Part shown: one piece after another, positions 27,679 through 38,898 of the stretch | How positions within the stretch are numbered: position 1 is the stretch's first letter | Layout of the letters: each line of letters starts with the position of its first letter | NCBI RefSeq assembly: GCF_001426225.1 | Contig: NZ_LMRT01000014.1 | Span: forward strand, 391,856-455,855 | Length of the DNA: 64,000 nucleotides | Direction of reading: 5' to 3' | From: Allobosea sp. Leaf344 | GTDB taxonomy: Bacteria; Pseudomonadota; Alphaproteobacteria; Rhizobiales; Beijerinckiaceae | The notes under the pieces: model-generated | What the model saw: only the letters and a program-made list of their open reading frames with translations | Databases searched by the model: none | What the model was told of the DNA's origin: nothing | Made by a program: the position numbers and the translations under genes

Positions 27679-29817
27679 TTGTTCAGCCTGGTCATCCGTC
27701 TCCCCGCCATCATGGTCGTGATCGCCTGTCTGACCGGGCTGGCCGTGGCCACCGCCGCCTTCGTCGCGGTGTCGCTGTCGACGCACCAGGCCGTGGCCGC
27801 GAGGCTGCACGATCTCGCCGACAGCCATGCCCGGGCGATCGAGCGGCGCTGGAGCCAGGTCCGCAGCGATCTCGCCACGCAATCGCACCGGCCATTCGCG
27901 GCGGTATCGATCGCCGAGCTCGCCATCTGGTTCGAGCAGGGCGAGGCTCTGCGGACCGAGATCGTCGAGCATTACCGCCCGCGCGCCGCGATGAGCACGG
28001 AAGATCGTGTCGGCATCACCGGCGCGGGCCATGAGAACGCCTATTCCTGGCGTCACCCCGCGGTCCACGACACCTATGCCTCGACCGCGGCGCTGGCCGG
28101 CTATGCCGATATCTTCCTGATCTCGGAGCAGGGGCGTGTGGTCTACAGCGTGACCAAGGGCCCGGAATTCGGCAGGCTGGTCTCGGAGCCGTTCCTGGCG
28201 CAATCGGGGCTCGGCCGCGTCGTCGAGCAGGCCCGGCTGAACCCGGTCGGCGAGATCGCCAGCGCCGATTTCGCGCCCTATGACGTGGTCGGCGGCGAGG
28301 CCCGCAGCTTCCTCGCCATGCGGATCGCTCCCTCCTCCGCCACCGATCTCGACATGGCTCCCGGCTTCCTGGTTATCTCGCTCGGCTCGGCCTTCATCGA
28401 CGAGGCGCTGGCCCTGACCACCGGCGGACTGCGGTTCACCACCACGCAGGTCGTCGGCGCCGACGGCTTCCTGCGCTCCGGTCTGGCCGGGCGGCTCTCG
28501 GGGCTGGCGCCCGCCGGCACGCTTGATCCGGCCGCGCTGCGCGCCGCCGCCGGCAGCCTGATCCCGATGAAGAGCCGGGACGGGCAGGCGTTGGTGGTCA
28601 CCGGCCGCGAATTGCGGCTCGGTGGCTGGACCTGGTTCGTCTGGCTGACCAAGACCGAGGCGCAGGCCTTCCAGGTCATCGAGCGCCTGAGGTCCTCGGT
28701 GGTCATGGCCGGCATGGGCGCGGTGATCCCGCTGACGCTCATCGGGCTGCTGGTGGGGCTCTGGGTCGCCCGCCCGATTCGCGGCCTGGCGGATGCGCTG
28801 AGCGGCATCGCCGGCGGCGAGACGGATACCAGGATCCCCGGTGCGCATCGCCGCGACGAGATCGGCTCGATCGCCGCCGCGGTGCAGCGCATCCGCACGA
28901 CGCTGCTCCGCGACGAGCAGGCGCGCCAGGCGGAGCGCGAGGAGCGGGCGCGCGAGGTCGAGCGTCAGCGCGTGCTGGTGATGGGGCAGCTAGCGGCCGA
29001 GCTCGAGGATTCCGTGCTGAGCATGACGAATTCGGTCTCCGCCGCCGCGGAGGAACTCGCCGCGACGGCGCGGGACCTCTCGCGCGGCGCCCGCGATACC
29101 CATGACAATGCCGGCACCGTCCATCAATCCGCCTCGCGCGCGGTGCAGGCGATCCAGTCGATCGAGAGCGCCGCCGGCGAGCTCAGCGCGGCGATCGACC
29201 TGCTCGACGCGGATATGCAGGCCTCCGAGGCGACGGCGCTCTCGGTCCGGCAATATGCCGACGAGATGTCCCCGGTCATCGACTGCCTCGCCGCGGGTGC
29301 GACGCGCGTCTCGGACGTGATCGGCCTGATCTCGGACATCGCCTCGCAGACCAATCTCCTCGCGCTCAACGCCACCATCGAGGCGGCGAGGGCGGGGGAG
29401 GCGGGGCGCGGCTTCGCCGTGGTCGCGGCCGAGGTCAAGGGGCTGTCCGGCCAGACGGCGCGGGCGATCGAGGACATCTCCCGCCAGGTCTCGCTGATGA
29501 ATGCGGCGACCAGCGCCACCGTCGAATCGATCGCCGGCATCCGCAGCATGATCTCCGGGCTGAGCGAGGCCGTGGAGCGGGCCGCCGCGACGACGCGGCG
29601 CCAGCAGAGCGTCACTCACGCCATCGTCGCCGATGTCGGGGCGACGACCGGGGAGTTCAGCCGGATCGGCGACGCGACGCGGCAGGTCTCCACGGGATCG
29701 GAAGAGACCTCGGCCGCCGCCGCCGCCGTGCAGCGCGCCTCCGGGGAGCTCTCGCAGCTCGCCGCCTCGCTGAAATCCCGGATCAACGGCTACATCACGC
29801 AGGTCAGGGCCGCCTGA
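27679..29817 (+). CDS. Methyl-accepting chemotaxis protein
   Basis: Transmembrane chemoreceptor. From TTG 27679 (GGAG at 27666-27669, nine bases upstream) it has 712 residues: TM1 (about 7-34), a 300-residue periplasmic sensor region that may be a Cache-type fold, TM2 (about 340-365), HAMP (about 365-415), and the cytoplasmic coiled coil with the conserved tip [39 protein letters not shown]. No CheR/CheB tethering pentapeptide at the C terminus (ends QVRAA). A TTG at 27631 would add 16 residues but lies only nine bases after the CtrA-type site. No che genes nearby, so it is an orphan receptor; ligand unknown. Confidence 0.93.
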   Translation: MFSLVIRLPAIMVVIACLTGLAVATAAFVAVSLSTHQAVAARLHDLADSHARAIERRWSQVRSDLATQSHRPFAAVSIAELAIWFEQGEALRTEIVEHYRPRAAMSTEDRVGITGAGHENAYSWRHPAVHDTYASTAALAGYADIFLISEQGRVVYSVTKGPEFGRLVSEPFLAQSGLGRVVEQARLNPVGEIASADFAPYDVVGGEARSFLAMRIAPSSATDLDMAPGFLVISLGSAFIDEALALTTGGLRFTTTQVVGADGFLRSGLAGRLSGLAPAGTLDPAALRAAAGSLIPMKSRDGQALVVTGRELRLGGWTWFVWLTKTEAQAFQVIERLRSSVVMAGMGAVIPLTLIGLLVGLWVARPIRGLADALSGIAGGETDTRIPGAHRRDEIGSIAAAVQRIRTTLLRDEQARQAEREERAREVERQRVLVMGQLAAELEDSVLSMTNSVSAAAEELAATARDLSRGARDTHDNAGTVHQSASRAVQAIQSIESAAGELSAAIDLLDADMQASEATALSVRQYADEMSPVIDCLAAGATRVSDVIGLISDIASQTNLLALNATIEAARAGEAGRGFAVVAAEVKGLSGQTARAIEDISRQVSLMNAATSATVESIAGIRSMISGLSEAVERAAATTRRQQSVTHAIVADVGATTGEFSRIGDATRQVSTGSEETSAAAAAVQRASGELSQLAASLKSRINGYITQVRAA

Positions 29818-29914
29818 CCTGCCGGTGCCGCCAGAAGGCTCGTCCGGCCGAGAGCGCGCGGCTTTCTCGGCCACGGCGCTTGTCGCGGTCATCGCGGGCG
29901 GCTAACCCTTCAGC

Positions 29915-30415
29915 ATGGAGCGCATCGCCTATTATGCCGGGTCGTTCGACCCTGTCACCAACGGCCATCTCGACGTGATCGCGGCCGCCTGCCGGCTCTG
30001 CGACCGGCTCGTCCTCGCGATCGGCGTGCATCCCGGCAAGGCGCCGATCTTCTCCGCGGAGGAGCGGGCGGAGCTGCTGCGCGCCGTGGCGGGTCCGATC
30101 GCGGCCGAGGCCGGCGTCGCGCTCGACGTCGTCACCTTCGACCATCTGACCGTGCGGGCCGCCCGCGAGGCCGGTGCGACGCTGATGATCCGCGGCCTGC
30201 GCGACGCCACGGATTTCGACTACGAAATGCAGCTCGCGGGCATGAACGAAGCGATGGATGGCGGATTGCAGACCGTCTTCCTGCCGGCTTCCGCCTCCGT
30301 CCGTCACATCACCGCGACACTCGTCAGGCAGATCGCCAGCATGGGCGGCGACGTCTCACCCTTCGTGCCCGCCGCGGTGCTGGCGCAACTGCAGCGCAAA
30401 TTCGCAGCGCGCTGA
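29915..30415 (+). CDS. coaD: Phosphopantetheine adenylyltransferase
   Basis: Transfers AMP from ATP to 4'-phosphopantetheine, the penultimate step of CoA synthesis. The 166-residue nucleotidyltransferase has [17 protein letters not shown] (T-x-G-H with His18), [21 protein letters not shown], and the second ATP-binding motif in [16 protein letters not shown]. Normal length. It is followed by 115 bases with no gene before proS. Confidence 0.97.
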   Translation: MERIAYYAGSFDPVTNGHLDVIAAACRLCDRLVLAIGVHPGKAPIFSAEERAELLRAVAGPIAAEAGVALDVVTFDHLTVRAAREAGATLMIRGLRDATDFDYEMQLAGMNEAMDGGLQTVFLPASASVRHITATLVRQIASMGGDVSPFVPAAVLAQLQRKFAAR

Positions 30416-30530
30416 TCGCGCAGCCGCGAATAACCCCGGCCAACTGCTTGCATTTTGGCCCCTCCAATGGTGTTTCTGGCGAGCCTGACTCGCCGTTCGC
30501 GCCGCGGGTCCACCCGTTCGAGTAATTACC

Positions 30531-31862
30531 ATGCGCCTGTCCCGTTATTTTCTGCCCCTTCTGCGCGATACGCCCAAGGAGGCAGAAATCGTCTCGCACC
30601 GGCTGATGCTGCGGGCCGGCATGATCCGCCAGCAATCGGCGGGCATCTATTCCTGGCTGCCGCTGGGCCTGCGCGTGCTGGACAAGATCAACCGCATCGT
30701 CCGCGAGGAGCAGAACCGCTCGGGCGCCATCGAGATCCTGATGCCGACGGTCCAGTCGGCCGATCTCTGGCGCGAGAGCGGGCGCTACGACGCCTATGGC
30801 AAGGAGATGCTGCGCATCAAGGACCGGCATGATCGCGACATGCTCTACGGCCCCACGAACGAGGAGATGGTCACCGACATCTTCCGCTCCTATGTGAAGT
30901 CCTACAAGGACTTGCCGCTGAATCTGTACCACATCCAGTGGAAGTTCCGGGACGAGGTCCGGCCGCGCTTCGGCGTGATGCGCGGCCGCGAGTTCCTGAT
31001 GAAGGACGCCTATTCCTTCGACGTCGACAAGGCCGCGGCGCGCCACGCCTATAACCGCATGTTCACCGCCTATCTCCGGACCTTCGCGCGGCTCGGCCTT
31101 AAGGCGATCCCGATGCGGGCCGATACCGGGCCGATCGGCGGCGATCTCAGCCATGAATTCATCGTGCTGGCCTCGACCGGCGAGAGCGAGGTGTTCTGCC
31201 ACAGCGACTATCTCGCATTCGAGACGCCGGCGGCGGATACGGATTTCGACAGCGTCGAGGCGCTGCAGGCGATCGTCGAGAAATGGACGGGGCTCTATGC
31301 CGCGACCGAGGAGATGCATGACGCGGCGGCCTATGCCGCCGTCCCCGCCGAGAAGCAGGTCTCGGCGCGCGGCATCGAGGTCGGCCACATCTTCTATTTC
31401 GGCACGAAATATTCCGAGCCGATGGGCGCCACCGTCGCCGGGCCCGACGGGCAGAACCTGCCCGTCCATATGGGCTCCTACGGCATCGGCCCGAGCCGGC
31501 TGGTGGCGGCGCTGATCGAGGCGGGGCATGACGATGGCGGCATCATCTGGCCCGACGAGATCGCGCCCTTCGACGTCGCGGTCTTGAACCTCAAGACCGG
31601 CGACGCCGGCACCGACGCCGCCTGCGAGAAGCTCTACGGGGCGCTTCTCGCCAAGGGCTACGACGCGCTCTACGACGACACCGCCGAGCGGCCGGGCGGC
31701 AAATTCGCCACCGCCGATCTGATCGGCATTCCCAGGCAGATCATCGTCGGGCCCAAGGGCCTCGCCGAGGGCAAGGTCGAGATCAAGCGCCGCGCCGGCG
31801 GCGAGCGCGAGCTCGTTCCGCTCGAGGCAGCGCTCGATCGCTTCAAGGGCAAAGCGGCGTGA
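30531..31862 (+). CDS. proS: Prolyl-tRNA synthetase (short form without editing domain)
   Basis: Class II synthetase charging tRNA-Pro. The 443-residue form lacks the INS editing domain, as is usual in alphaproteobacteria. Class II motifs are visible: motif 1 around [23 protein letters not shown], motif 2 in [27 protein letters not shown], motif 3 in [16 protein letters not shown], and then the anticodon-binding domain from about 340. Its stop overlaps the GTG of lolC (GTGA). Confidence 0.96.
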   Translation: MRLSRYFLPLLRDTPKEAEIVSHRLMLRAGMIRQQSAGIYSWLPLGLRVLDKINRIVREEQNRSGAIEILMPTVQSADLWRESGRYDAYGKEMLRIKDRHDRDMLYGPTNEEMVTDIFRSYVKSYKDLPLNLYHIQWKFRDEVRPRFGVMRGREFLMKDAYSFDVDKAAARHAYNRMFTAYLRTFARLGLKAIPMRADTGPIGGDLSHEFIVLASTGESEVFCHSDYLAFETPAADTDFDSVEALQAIVEKWTGLYAATEEMHDAAAYAAVPAEKQVSARGIEVGHIFYFGTKYSEPMGATVAGPDGQNLPVHMGSYGIGPSRLVAALIEAGHDDGGIIWPDEIAPFDVAVLNLKTGDAGTDAACEKLYGALLAKGYDALYDDTAERPGGKFATADLIGIPRQIIVGPKGLAEGKVEIKRRAGGERELVPLEAALDRFKGKAA

Positions 31863-33151
31863 GCGCGGCAGAGACGAGCGCCAGCGACCAGCCGACCGGC
31901 ACCCGCGCCTTCGCCGGCTTCGAGTGGCTGCTGGCCGGGCGCTATCTGCGAACGCGGCGGCGCGAGGGCTTCGTCTCCGTGATCGCCGGCTTCTCCTTCC
32001 TCGGCATCCTGCTCGGCGTCGCGACGCTGATCATCGTGATGTCGGTGATGAACGGCTTCCGCAAGGAGCTGCTCGAGAAGATCGTCGGGGTGAACGGCCA
32101 TATCTTCGCCACGCCGATCGACCGGCCGCTCGACGATTACGACGTCGTTTCGGGGCGCCTGCGCAGCATTCCCGGCGTGAAATTCGCGATCCCGCTGGTC
32201 GAGGGCCAGGCCTTGGCCTCGTCGCAGACCGGCAATGGCGGCGTCTTGGTGCGCGGCATCCGCGAGGCCGACATCAAGTCGATCCCCTTCATCGGCGGCA
32301 ATGTGAAGTCCGGTACGCTCGACGGTTTCGACGGCGGCGGCGGCGTCGCCATCGGCAAGCGCCTCGCCGATCAGCTCGGGCTGCAGGCCGGCGACAGCAT
32401 CACCATCGTCTCGCCCAAGGGCGCTTCGACGCCGTTCGGTACCGCGCCGCGGATCAAGGCCTATCCGATCCAGGCGATCTTCGAGATAGGCATGACCGAG
32501 TTCGACGCCTCCTTCGTCTTCATGCCGCTGACCGAGGCCCAGGCCTATTTCAACCGCGAAGGCGACGTGAACGTCATCGAGATCTTCGTCGACAATCCGG
32601 ACCGGACCCAGCAGGTCCGCGACGCTATCGAGGCCGATGCGCCGCGCCCGCTGGTGCTGTCGGACTGGCGCCAGCGCAACCGCACCTTCTTCAACGCGCT
32701 GGAGGTGGAGCGGAACGTGATGTTCATCATCCTGGCGCTGATCGTGCTGGTCGCGGCCCTGAACATCGTCTCCGGCCTGATCATGCTGGTGAAGGACAAG
32801 ACCGCCGACATCGCGATCATGCGGACGATGGGCGCCTCGCGCGGCACGGTGCTGCGCGTCTTCCTGCTGACCGGCGCGGCGATCGGCGTGCTCGGCACAT
32901 TGGCCGGCCTCGCGCTCGGCATCGTCTTCGCCAACAACATCAAATCGATCATGGCCGGGCTGAACTGGCTGACCGGCGCCAATCTCTGGGACCCGACGGT
33001 GCGCTTCCTGAGCGACATCCCCTCGGTGATCGACTGGGGCGAGGTCGCCAGCGTCGTCGCGATGGCGCTGACCCTGTCGCTGCTGGCGACGCTCTATCCG
33101 GCCTGGAAGGCCGCGCGGCTGGACCCTGTCCAGGCGCTGCGGATGGGCTGA
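31859..33151 (+). CDS. lolC: Lipoprotein-releasing ABC transporter permease (LolC/LolE)
   Basis: Inner-membrane subunit of the Lol transporter, which frees lipoproteins for LolA. The 430-residue protein starts at GTG, has an N-terminal helix after the family motif [30 protein letters not shown], a large MacB-like periplasmic domain (about 65-285), and three C-terminal helices ending with [19 protein letters not shown]. Alphaproteobacteria usually have a single LolC/E-type permease, probably a homodimer (LolF-like); only one is present here. lolD follows after 12 bases. Confidence 0.94.
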   Translation: MSAAETSASDQPTGTRAFAGFEWLLAGRYLRTRRREGFVSVIAGFSFLGILLGVATLIIVMSVMNGFRKELLEKIVGVNGHIFATPIDRPLDDYDVVSGRLRSIPGVKFAIPLVEGQALASSQTGNGGVLVRGIREADIKSIPFIGGNVKSGTLDGFDGGGGVAIGKRLADQLGLQAGDSITIVSPKGASTPFGTAPRIKAYPIQAIFEIGMTEFDASFVFMPLTEAQAYFNREGDVNVIEIFVDNPDRTQQVRDAIEADAPRPLVLSDWRQRNRTFFNALEVERNVMFIILALIVLVAALNIVSGLIMLVKDKTADIAIMRTMGASRGTVLRVFLLTGAAIGVLGTLAGLALGIVFANNIKSIMAGLNWLTGANLWDPTVRFLSDIPSVIDWGEVASVVAMALTLSLLATLYPAWKAARLDPVQALRMG

Positions 33152-33163
33152 GGCGGAACTGGC

Positions 33164-33850
33164 ATGGCACGCGAAACCCCCACGCTCTTCCTCTCGCAGG
33201 TCGAGCGCTTCTATCCCCAGACCGACGCCCCGCTGGAGATCCTGCGCAAGGCGGATTTCGCCCTGTGGCCGGGCGAGCTCGTGGCGCTGGTCGCGCCGAG
33301 CGGCACCGGCAAATCGACGCTGCTGCATGTCGCGGGCCTGCTCGAGCAGCCCGATGCCGGCGAGGTCTATGTCGGCGGCATCGCCACCTCGAAGCTCGAC
33401 GATCAGGGGCGGACGCGGCTGCGCCGCACCGAGATCGGCTTCGTCTACCAATTCCACCATCTGCTGCCGGAATTCACGGCGCTGGAGAACGTCGTGCTGC
33501 CGCAGCGCATCCGCGGCCTGCCCAAGGCCGTGGCGGAAGAGCGTGCCGCCGAGCTCCTGACCTTTCTCGGCCTGGGCGAGCGGCTCGATCACCTGCCGGG
33601 AGAGCTCTCGGGCGGCGAGCAGCAGCGCGTCGCCATCGGCCGCGCGGTTGCCAATACGCCGCGCCTGCTCCTGGCCGACGAGCCGACCGGCAATCTCGAC
33701 CCGCACACCTCGCTGCACGTCTTCAGCACGCTGGTGGCGCTGGCGCGCGCGTCGGGCCTCGCGGCGCTGATCGCCACGCACAACCTCGAACTCGCCCACC
33801 GCATGGACCGCCAGGTCACCATCCGGGACGGGCTGGTTGTCCCGCTCTGA
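33164..33850 (+). CDS. lolD: Lipoprotein-releasing ABC transporter ATP-binding protein LolD
   Basis: ATPase of the Lol complex. The 228-residue protein has Walker [10 protein letters not shown], the Q-loop region [19 protein letters not shown] typical of LolD, signature LSGGEQQR, Walker [13 protein letters not shown], and the switch His in IATHNLELA. It follows lolC closely in what looks like a proS-lolC-lolD unit. Confidence 0.96.
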   Translation: MARETPTLFLSQVERFYPQTDAPLEILRKADFALWPGELVALVAPSGTGKSTLLHVAGLLEQPDAGEVYVGGIATSKLDDQGRTRLRRTEIGFVYQFHHLLPEFTALENVVLPQRIRGLPKAVAEERAAELLTFLGLGERLDHLPGELSGGEQQRVAIGRAVANTPRLLLADEPTGNLDPHTSLHVFSTLVALARASGLAALIATHNLELAHRMDRQVTIRDGLVVPL

Positions 33851-33883
33851 CGGGCGAGCCACGGAGCCGCCGCATCCTGTCCG

Positions 33884-33900
33884 GGAGCCGCTCCGGCTCC
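33884..33900 (+). terminator. Hairpin after lolD
   Basis: A perfect 7-bp stem, GGAGCCG with CGGCTCC, and a three-base loop lie 34 bases after the lolD stop. No T run follows, so it may be a Rho-assisted or processing hairpin. Confidence 0.3.
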
Positions 33901-34051
33901 TGATAGGCCGCGAGTGCAGCGTCCCGAGGAAGATGGCGCGGCGCCCCTCGCGGCATGTCCCTGCTCGCGTCTTCCACCCCGCCCACTGACCTCCCTTCCG
34001 ACCGGCGTTAACACTTTCTTGACTCCGCCGCGCAGCTGGGCGGTGGATCGA

Positions 34052-34079
34052 TTGACGAGAACAAAACACGAATTAAAGT
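34052..34079 (+). promoter_or_regulatory. Probable promoter for the 34112 peptide gene (and perhaps dnaE)
   Basis: TTGACG (34052-34057), 16 bases, TAAAGT (34074-34079): five and four of six consensus matches, in a locally AT-rich patch. A start of transcription near 34086 would leave a leader of about 26 bases before the small ORF. No terminator is evident before dnaE. Confidence 0.5.
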
Positions 34080-34111
34080 AGACATATCGAAAACAACGGG
34101 GAGGGATCGAC

Positions 34112-34222
34112 ATGGTCGCGGCGCGAAAACTGGTGGCTGGCCTCGCGGAACTGCTCTCGCTCGGGCTGTTCTTCGGCATGATCTGGATCTGGGCTGCGGT
34201 GCTCTCGGGCCCCGGCGTCTGA
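34112..34222 (+). CDS. 36-residue single-pass membrane peptide
   Basis: ATG at 34112 is preceded by a very strong ribosome site, GGGGAGGG (about 34098-34104), six to seven bases away, and by a good promoter 30 bases further up. The peptide is [15 protein letters not shown] followed by [18 protein letters not shown], and ends PGV. It has a basic N terminus and one Trp/Phe-rich transmembrane helix. This is the form of a genuine small membrane protein. It occupies the 414-base gap between lolD and dnaE; no family recognised. The rest of that gap shows only the hairpin and promoter noted. Confidence 0.65.
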   Translation: MVAARKLVAGLAELLSLGLFFGMIWIWAAVLSGPGV

Positions 34223-34379
34223 GCCCCGGCGCCGCTGCCGCGCCTGCGGCCCCGACCCGCCCGCGATGCGCGGTGGACACGCTGAAATGACGCTCGACGC
34301 CCATGCGCCCGGCGCTTCATATGAGGCGGCGAAATCCGGCGCGACTCGCGCGGCGGAGGATGCGGGGCAGAGGTGCGAG

Positions 34380-37300
34380 ATGGGCGAGAGCGGGCGGCGA
34401 AACGGCGAGGCGCGCATTCTGTCCGAGGTCGGCTTCGTGCATCTCCACGTCCATTCCAGCTATTCCCTGCTGGAAGGCGCCATGACCATCGCCACGCTGG
34501 CCAAGATGGCGGCCGCCGACGGCCAGCCGGCGCTGGCGCTGACGGACACCAACAACCTCTTCGGCGCACTCGAATTCTCCGAGAAGCTCGCCGGTGCCGG
34601 GCTGCAGCCGATCGCGGGCGTGCAGCTCTCGGTCGATTTCGCCGACGAGGCCGAAGGCGGGCGCCGGCCGCTCAACCCCGAGACGCCGCATATCGTGCTG
34701 CTGGCCATGACCGAGACCGGTTACGGCAATCTGATGAAGCTGGTGACGGAAGCCTGCCTCGCCACCGGCGGAGCCGGCCAGCCGCTCTCCAGCATCGAGC
34801 GGCTGCGCGCCCATCACGAGGGGGTCATCGCCCTGACCGGCGGCTATGGCGGCCCGCTCGACTGCGCGATCCGCAACGGCCAGCTCGCCCAGGCCAAGGC
34901 GCGCCTGCAGACGCTCGCCACCATCTTCGGCGACCGGCTCTATGTCGAGATCCAGCGCAATGGCCGGGACGAGCAGGAGGCGCTCGAGGCGCATCTGCTG
35001 ACCCTGGCCTATGATGCCGACCTGCCGCTCGTCGCCACCAACGAGCCCTTCTTCGCCAAGCCCGCGGATTTCGACGCGCATGATGCGCTGCTGGCGGTGG
35101 CGGCGGGACGCCTCGTCTCCGATGGCGAGCGCCGCCGCGTCACCCCCGAGCATTTCTTCGCCAGCCGCATCGAGATGAAGCGACGCTTCTCCGATCTGCC
35201 GGAAGCGCTTGCCAATACGATCGAAATCGCGATGCGCTGTACCTGGCGCGTCGGCCAGCGCAAGCCGATCCTGCCGCGCTTCGGCGAGGAGGGCCGCGAC
35301 GAGGCGGAGGAGCTGCAGATCCAGGCGAAGGCCGGGCTGGAGCTGCGCCTGGCCAAGCATGGGCCGGCGCCGGGCTATACGGTGGAGGAGTATGAGAAGC
35401 GGCTCGATTTCGAGCTGTCGATCATCACCCGGATGAAGTTCCCGGGCTATTTCCTGATCGTCTCGGACTTCATCAAATGGGCCAAGGCCCAGGACATTCC
35501 CGTCGGTCCGGGCCGCGGTTCGGGCGCCGGCTCGCTCGTCGCCTATGCGCTGACCATCACCGATGTCGATCCGCTGCGCTTCGGCCTGCTGTTCGAGCGC
35601 TTCCTCAACCCCGACCGCGTCTCGATGCCGGATTTCGACATCGATTTCTGCCAGGACCGGCGCGAGGAGGTGATCGACTACGTCAAGCGCCGCTATGGCG
35701 AGGAGCGCGTCGCGCAGATCATCACCTTCGGCACGCTGCTGGCGCGCGGCGTGCTGCGCGATGTCGGCCGCGTGCTCGAAATGCCCTATGGCCAGGTCGA
35801 CAAGCTGACCAAGCTGGTGCCGCAGAACCCGGCCAAGCCGATCTCGCTGGTCGACGCCATCGCCGGCGAGCCGAAGCTGCAGGAGGCGGCGGCGGCCGAG
35901 CCGATCGTCGCCAGGCTGCTGGAGATCGGCCAGAAGCTCGAAGGGCTGCATCGCCACGCCTCGACCCATGCGGCGGGCGTCGTCATCGGCGACCGGCCGC
36001 TGGAGCAGCTGGTGGCGCTCTCGGTCGATCCGCGCACCGGCATGCGCGTCACCCAGTTCAACATGAAATGGGTGGAGCAGGCCGGGCTGGTGAAGTTCGA
36101 CTTCCTCGGCCTGAAGACGCTGACCACGCTGACCACCGCCGTGAAGCTGATCGCCCAGCGCGGCATCACCATCGACCTCGCCGAAATCCCCTTCGACGAC
36201 CCCAAGAGCTACGAGATGCTGGCGCGGGGCGAGACGGTCGGCGTGTTCCAGGTGGAAAGCGCCGGCATGCGCAAGGCCCTGGTCGAGATGAAGGCCGACC
36301 GGATCGAGGATCTGATCGCGCTGGTGGCGCTCTACCGGCCGGGGCCGATGGACAATATCCCGACCTATTGCCGCCGCAAGCTCGGGCTGGAGGCCCCGAC
36401 CTATCTCCACCCGAAGCTCGAGCCCATCCTGGCCGAGACCCATGGCATCATCGTCTATCAGGAGCAGGTGATGCAGGTGGCGCAGGCGCTGTCGGGCTAT
36501 TCGCTCGGCGAAGCGGACCTGCTGCGCCGCGCCATGGGCAAGAAGATCAAGGCGGAGATGGACGCCCAGCGCGACCGCTTCGTCCGCGGCGCCACCGAAG
36601 GCGGCATGACCAAGGACATCGCCTCCGAAATTTTCGATCTTCTGGCGAAATTCGCCGATTACGGCTTCAACAAGAGCCATGCCGCGGCCTATGCGGTGGT
36701 CGCCTATCAGACCGCCTATCTCAAAGCCAATTACCCCGTCGAGTTTCTGGCGGCGTCGATGACGCTCGACATGGGCAACACCGACAAGCTCTCGGAATTC
36801 CGGCGCGATGCCGAGCGCATCGGCATCAAGGTCGAGCGCCCGACGATCAACCGCTCCGGTGTCGCCTTCGACGTCGCCGATGGCGCGATCTTCTATGCGC
36901 TGGCCGCGATCAAGGGCGTCGGCGGGGCGGCGGTGGAGGCGATCGTGCAGGCGCGGCGCGCCGGCGGCCCCTTCCGCGACCTCGCCGATTTCGCGCGGCG
37001 CATCGACACCAAGCAGGTCAACCGCCGCACCATCGAGGCCTTGATCGCCGCGGGCGCGCTGGACGAGCTCGAGCCGGAGCGGGCCCGTGCCATGGCCGCG
37101 GTCGACGGTGTCCTCGCCCTCTCCAACCGCACCCGCGAGGCGGCGGCCGGCGGCCAGTCGGAGCTGTTCGGCGGCGGCATGGTGCAGGAAGCCTTCCGCA
37201 TCCCGCCGGTCGAGCCCTGGTCACCGGCTGAGCGGCTGAAGCGGGAACATGACGCTGTCGGCTTCTTCCTCTCGGGCCATCCGCTGGATGATTACGAGCA

Positions 37301-37862
37301 TGTGCTGAAGCGGCTGCGGGTGCAGCGCTATGCCGATTTCGCCCAGACCGTGCGGGCCAACGGAACCGGCGTCGCCAAGGTGGCCGTCTCGGTGATCGAC
37401 AAATCCGAGCGGCGCACCAAATCCGGCAACAAGATGGGCATCGTCAACCTCTCCGACCCGAGCGGCCAGTTCGAGGCGGTGCTGTTCTCCGAGGGGCTGC
37501 AGCGCTATCGCGACCTGCTCGAGCCGGGCAGGGCGCTGGTGCTGCGGCTATCGGCGGTGCTCGATGGTGAGGATGTCCGCCCGCGCATCGAGGATGCCGA
37601 GGTGCTGGACGATCTCGCGGCGCGTCAGAAGCAGGACCTTCTGGTCTATCTCCGCGACGACAAGGCGCTGGCCTCGATCGCCGAGCGCGTGCGCCCGCGC
37701 AGCGACGGCATGAAGGCGGACGGCAAGATCGCGCTGGTGATGATTCTCGACGATGGCGCGCAGGAGGTCGAGATCGAACTGCCGGGGCGCTATCCGGTCA
37801 ACCAGCAGATCGCCAATGCGGTCCGGGCCGCGCCGGGCGTGGTCAGCGTCGAGCTGCGCTGA
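34380..37862 (+). CDS. dnaE: DNA polymerase III alpha subunit
   Basis: Replicative C-family polymerase. From the chosen start it has 1160 residues, the same as E. coli DnaE. The PHP domain comes first ([18 protein letters not shown]), then the palm with [16 protein letters not shown] and [12 protein letters not shown], which holds catalytic Asp residues, [18 protein letters not shown], the fingers ([30 protein letters not shown]), a helix-hairpin-helix region and the OB domain (about 960-1070). In-frame ATGs at 34266 and 34287 would add 38 or 31 residues without family character; AGAGG precedes 34380. This is the essential DnaE1 type, not the ImuB-linked DnaE2. Confidence 0.94.
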   Translation: MGESGRRNGEARILSEVGFVHLHVHSSYSLLEGAMTIATLAKMAAADGQPALALTDTNNLFGALEFSEKLAGAGLQPIAGVQLSVDFADEAEGGRRPLNPETPHIVLLAMTETGYGNLMKLVTEACLATGGAGQPLSSIERLRAHHEGVIALTGGYGGPLDCAIRNGQLAQAKARLQTLATIFGDRLYVEIQRNGRDEQEALEAHLLTLAYDADLPLVATNEPFFAKPADFDAHDALLAVAAGRLVSDGERRRVTPEHFFASRIEMKRRFSDLPEALANTIEIAMRCTWRVGQRKPILPRFGEEGRDEAEELQIQAKAGLELRLAKHGPAPGYTVEEYEKRLDFELSIITRMKFPGYFLIVSDFIKWAKAQDIPVGPGRGSGAGSLVAYALTITDVDPLRFGLLFERFLNPDRVSMPDFDIDFCQDRREEVIDYVKRRYGEERVAQIITFGTLLARGVLRDVGRVLEMPYGQVDKLTKLVPQNPAKPISLVDAIAGEPKLQEAAAAEPIVARLLEIGQKLEGLHRHASTHAAGVVIGDRPLEQLVALSVDPRTGMRVTQFNMKWVEQAGLVKFDFLGLKTLTTLTTAVKLIAQRGITIDLAEIPFDDPKSYEMLARGETVGVFQVESAGMRKALVEMKADRIEDLIALVALYRPGPMDNIPTYCRRKLGLEAPTYLHPKLEPILAETHGIIVYQEQVMQVAQALSGYSLGEADLLRRAMGKKIKAEMDAQRDRFVRGATEGGMTKDIASEIFDLLAKFADYGFNKSHAAAYAVVAYQTAYLKANYPVEFLAASMTLDMGNTDKLSEFRRDAERIGIKVERPTINRSGVAFDVADGAIFYALAAIKGVGGAAVEAIVQARRAGGPFRDLADFARRIDTKQVNRRTIEALIAAGALDELEPERARAMAAVDGVLALSNRTREAAAGGQSELFGGGMVQEAFRIPPVEPWSPAERLKREHDAVGFFLSGHPLDDYEHVLKRLRVQRYADFAQTVRANGTGVAKVAVSVIDKSERRTKSGNKMGIVNLSDPSGQFEAVLFSEGLQRYRDLLEPGRALVLRLSAVLDGEDVRPRIEDAEVLDDLAARQKQDLLVYLRDDKALASIAERVRPRSDGMKADGKIALVMILDDGAQEVEIELPGRYPVNQQIANAVRAAPGVVSVELR

Positions 37863-37920
37863 GGGCTGGCGCTGCGCGCCTGGCGGGGCTAGGATGCCCT
37901 TGGGTCAGGCGGAGATGGCA

Positions 37921-38649
37921 ATGCCGACTCATGGGATGATGGACAGGCGCCAACTCATTGCCGGGGCGACGGTCTTGTCCGTTGCAGCGACCGGCCGGGC
38001 AGGGTTCGCACAGGAGAAACCGATGATCGACGCGAGCACGGCGCTGATCGTGGTCGACGTGCAGAATGATTTCTGTCCCGGCGGCAGCCTGGCGGTCGCG
38101 AAGGGCGACGAGGTCGTCCCCGTCATCAACGCGCTGGGCAAGCGCTTTTCGACCATCGTCATGACGCAGGACTGGCACCCGGCCGGGCATTCGTCCTTCG
38201 CCTCCAGCCATCCCGGCAAAAAGCCCTTCGATCTCGTCGAGATGCCCTATGGCGCGCAGGTGCTCTGGCCGGACCATTGCATCCAGGGGACGAAGGGCGC
38301 GGAATTCCGGGCCGATCTCGATCTGCCGACGGCGCAGGCGATCATCCGCAAGGGCTATCGCCCGCAGATCGACAGCTATTCCGGCTTCATCGAGGCCGAC
38401 CGCAGGACGCCGACCGGTCTCGGGGGGTATCTCCGCGAGCGTGGCATCCTCCGCGCGGTGGTGGTCGGGCTCGCAACGGATTTCTGCGTGAACTGGACCG
38501 CGCAGGATGCGGCCAAGGCGGGGCTCGAGACGCTCGTCGTCGAGGAGGCCTGCCGCGCCATCGACCTGAATGGCTCGCTCGCCAAGGCCTGGGCCGATAT
38601 GGCGGCGCTGGGCGTGAAGCGGGTCACGGTGGCGGGACTGCCGGGCTGA
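37921..38649 (+). CDS. pncA: Nicotinamidase, with possible export signal and second internal start
   Basis: Hydrolyses nicotinamide to nicotinate in NAD recycling. The isochorismatase-fold core has the triad Asp (VVDVQNDF), Lys (IIRKGY) and Cys (ATDFCVNW), D12/K110/C155 counted from the internal start, and metal ligands in QDWHPAGH and WPDHC. Two starts have ribosome sites. ATG 37921 (GGAG six bases up) adds a twin-arginine-like signal, MMDRRQLIAGATVLSVAATG then RAGFAQ, giving 242 residues. ATG 38023 (AGGAG at 38012-38016, six bases up) gives a 208-residue cytosolic enzyme of usual length. Both forms may be made. It lies downstream of dnaE with 58 bases between. Confidence 0.9.
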   Translation: MPTHGMMDRRQLIAGATVLSVAATGRAGFAQEKPMIDASTALIVVDVQNDFCPGGSLAVAKGDEVVPVINALGKRFSTIVMTQDWHPAGHSSFASSHPGKKPFDLVEMPYGAQVLWPDHCIQGTKGAEFRADLDLPTAQAIIRKGYRPQIDSYSGFIEADRRTPTGLGGYLRERGILRAVVVGLATDFCVNWTAQDAAKAGLETLVVEEACRAIDLNGSLAKAWADMAALGVKRVTVAGLPG

Positions 38650-38898
38650 GCTTCGACGTCGCGTTCGGATCGCCGCTGCCATGGCGGCGGTTCCGCCCCG
38701 CGGGCCGGGGGGGCCTAACTCGCGCCGTCTACCGCGAGTCGTGAGCCGCGGCCTTGCTTTCCCGCCCTATCCCCTGTATGGCGCAGCCCATCCCACATGG
38801 GGCGCATCGTCTCGGCTCTTCGAGACGTTCCGGTGACTTGGCAGCCTATGCCTCGTTCATTCGCATCCCAGAGGCTCAACCGGAAGGACGATAACACC

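Noticed and set aside
34008..34022. TTAA-N7-TTGA, a near CtrA site upstream of the 34112 peptide
   Set aside because: One mismatch and about 30 bases upstream of the better sigma-70-like promoter; too weak alone to call.
31670..34069. Very long open frame (about 800 codons) on the minus strand opposite proS-lolC-lolD
   Set aside because: Composition is Arg/Asp/Gly/Ala-rich with no domain, and the plus strand has three certain genes. High GC makes long antisense frames common here; similar ones at 278-3007, 34317-36680, 44563-47037 and 47337-49280 were dropped for the same reason.
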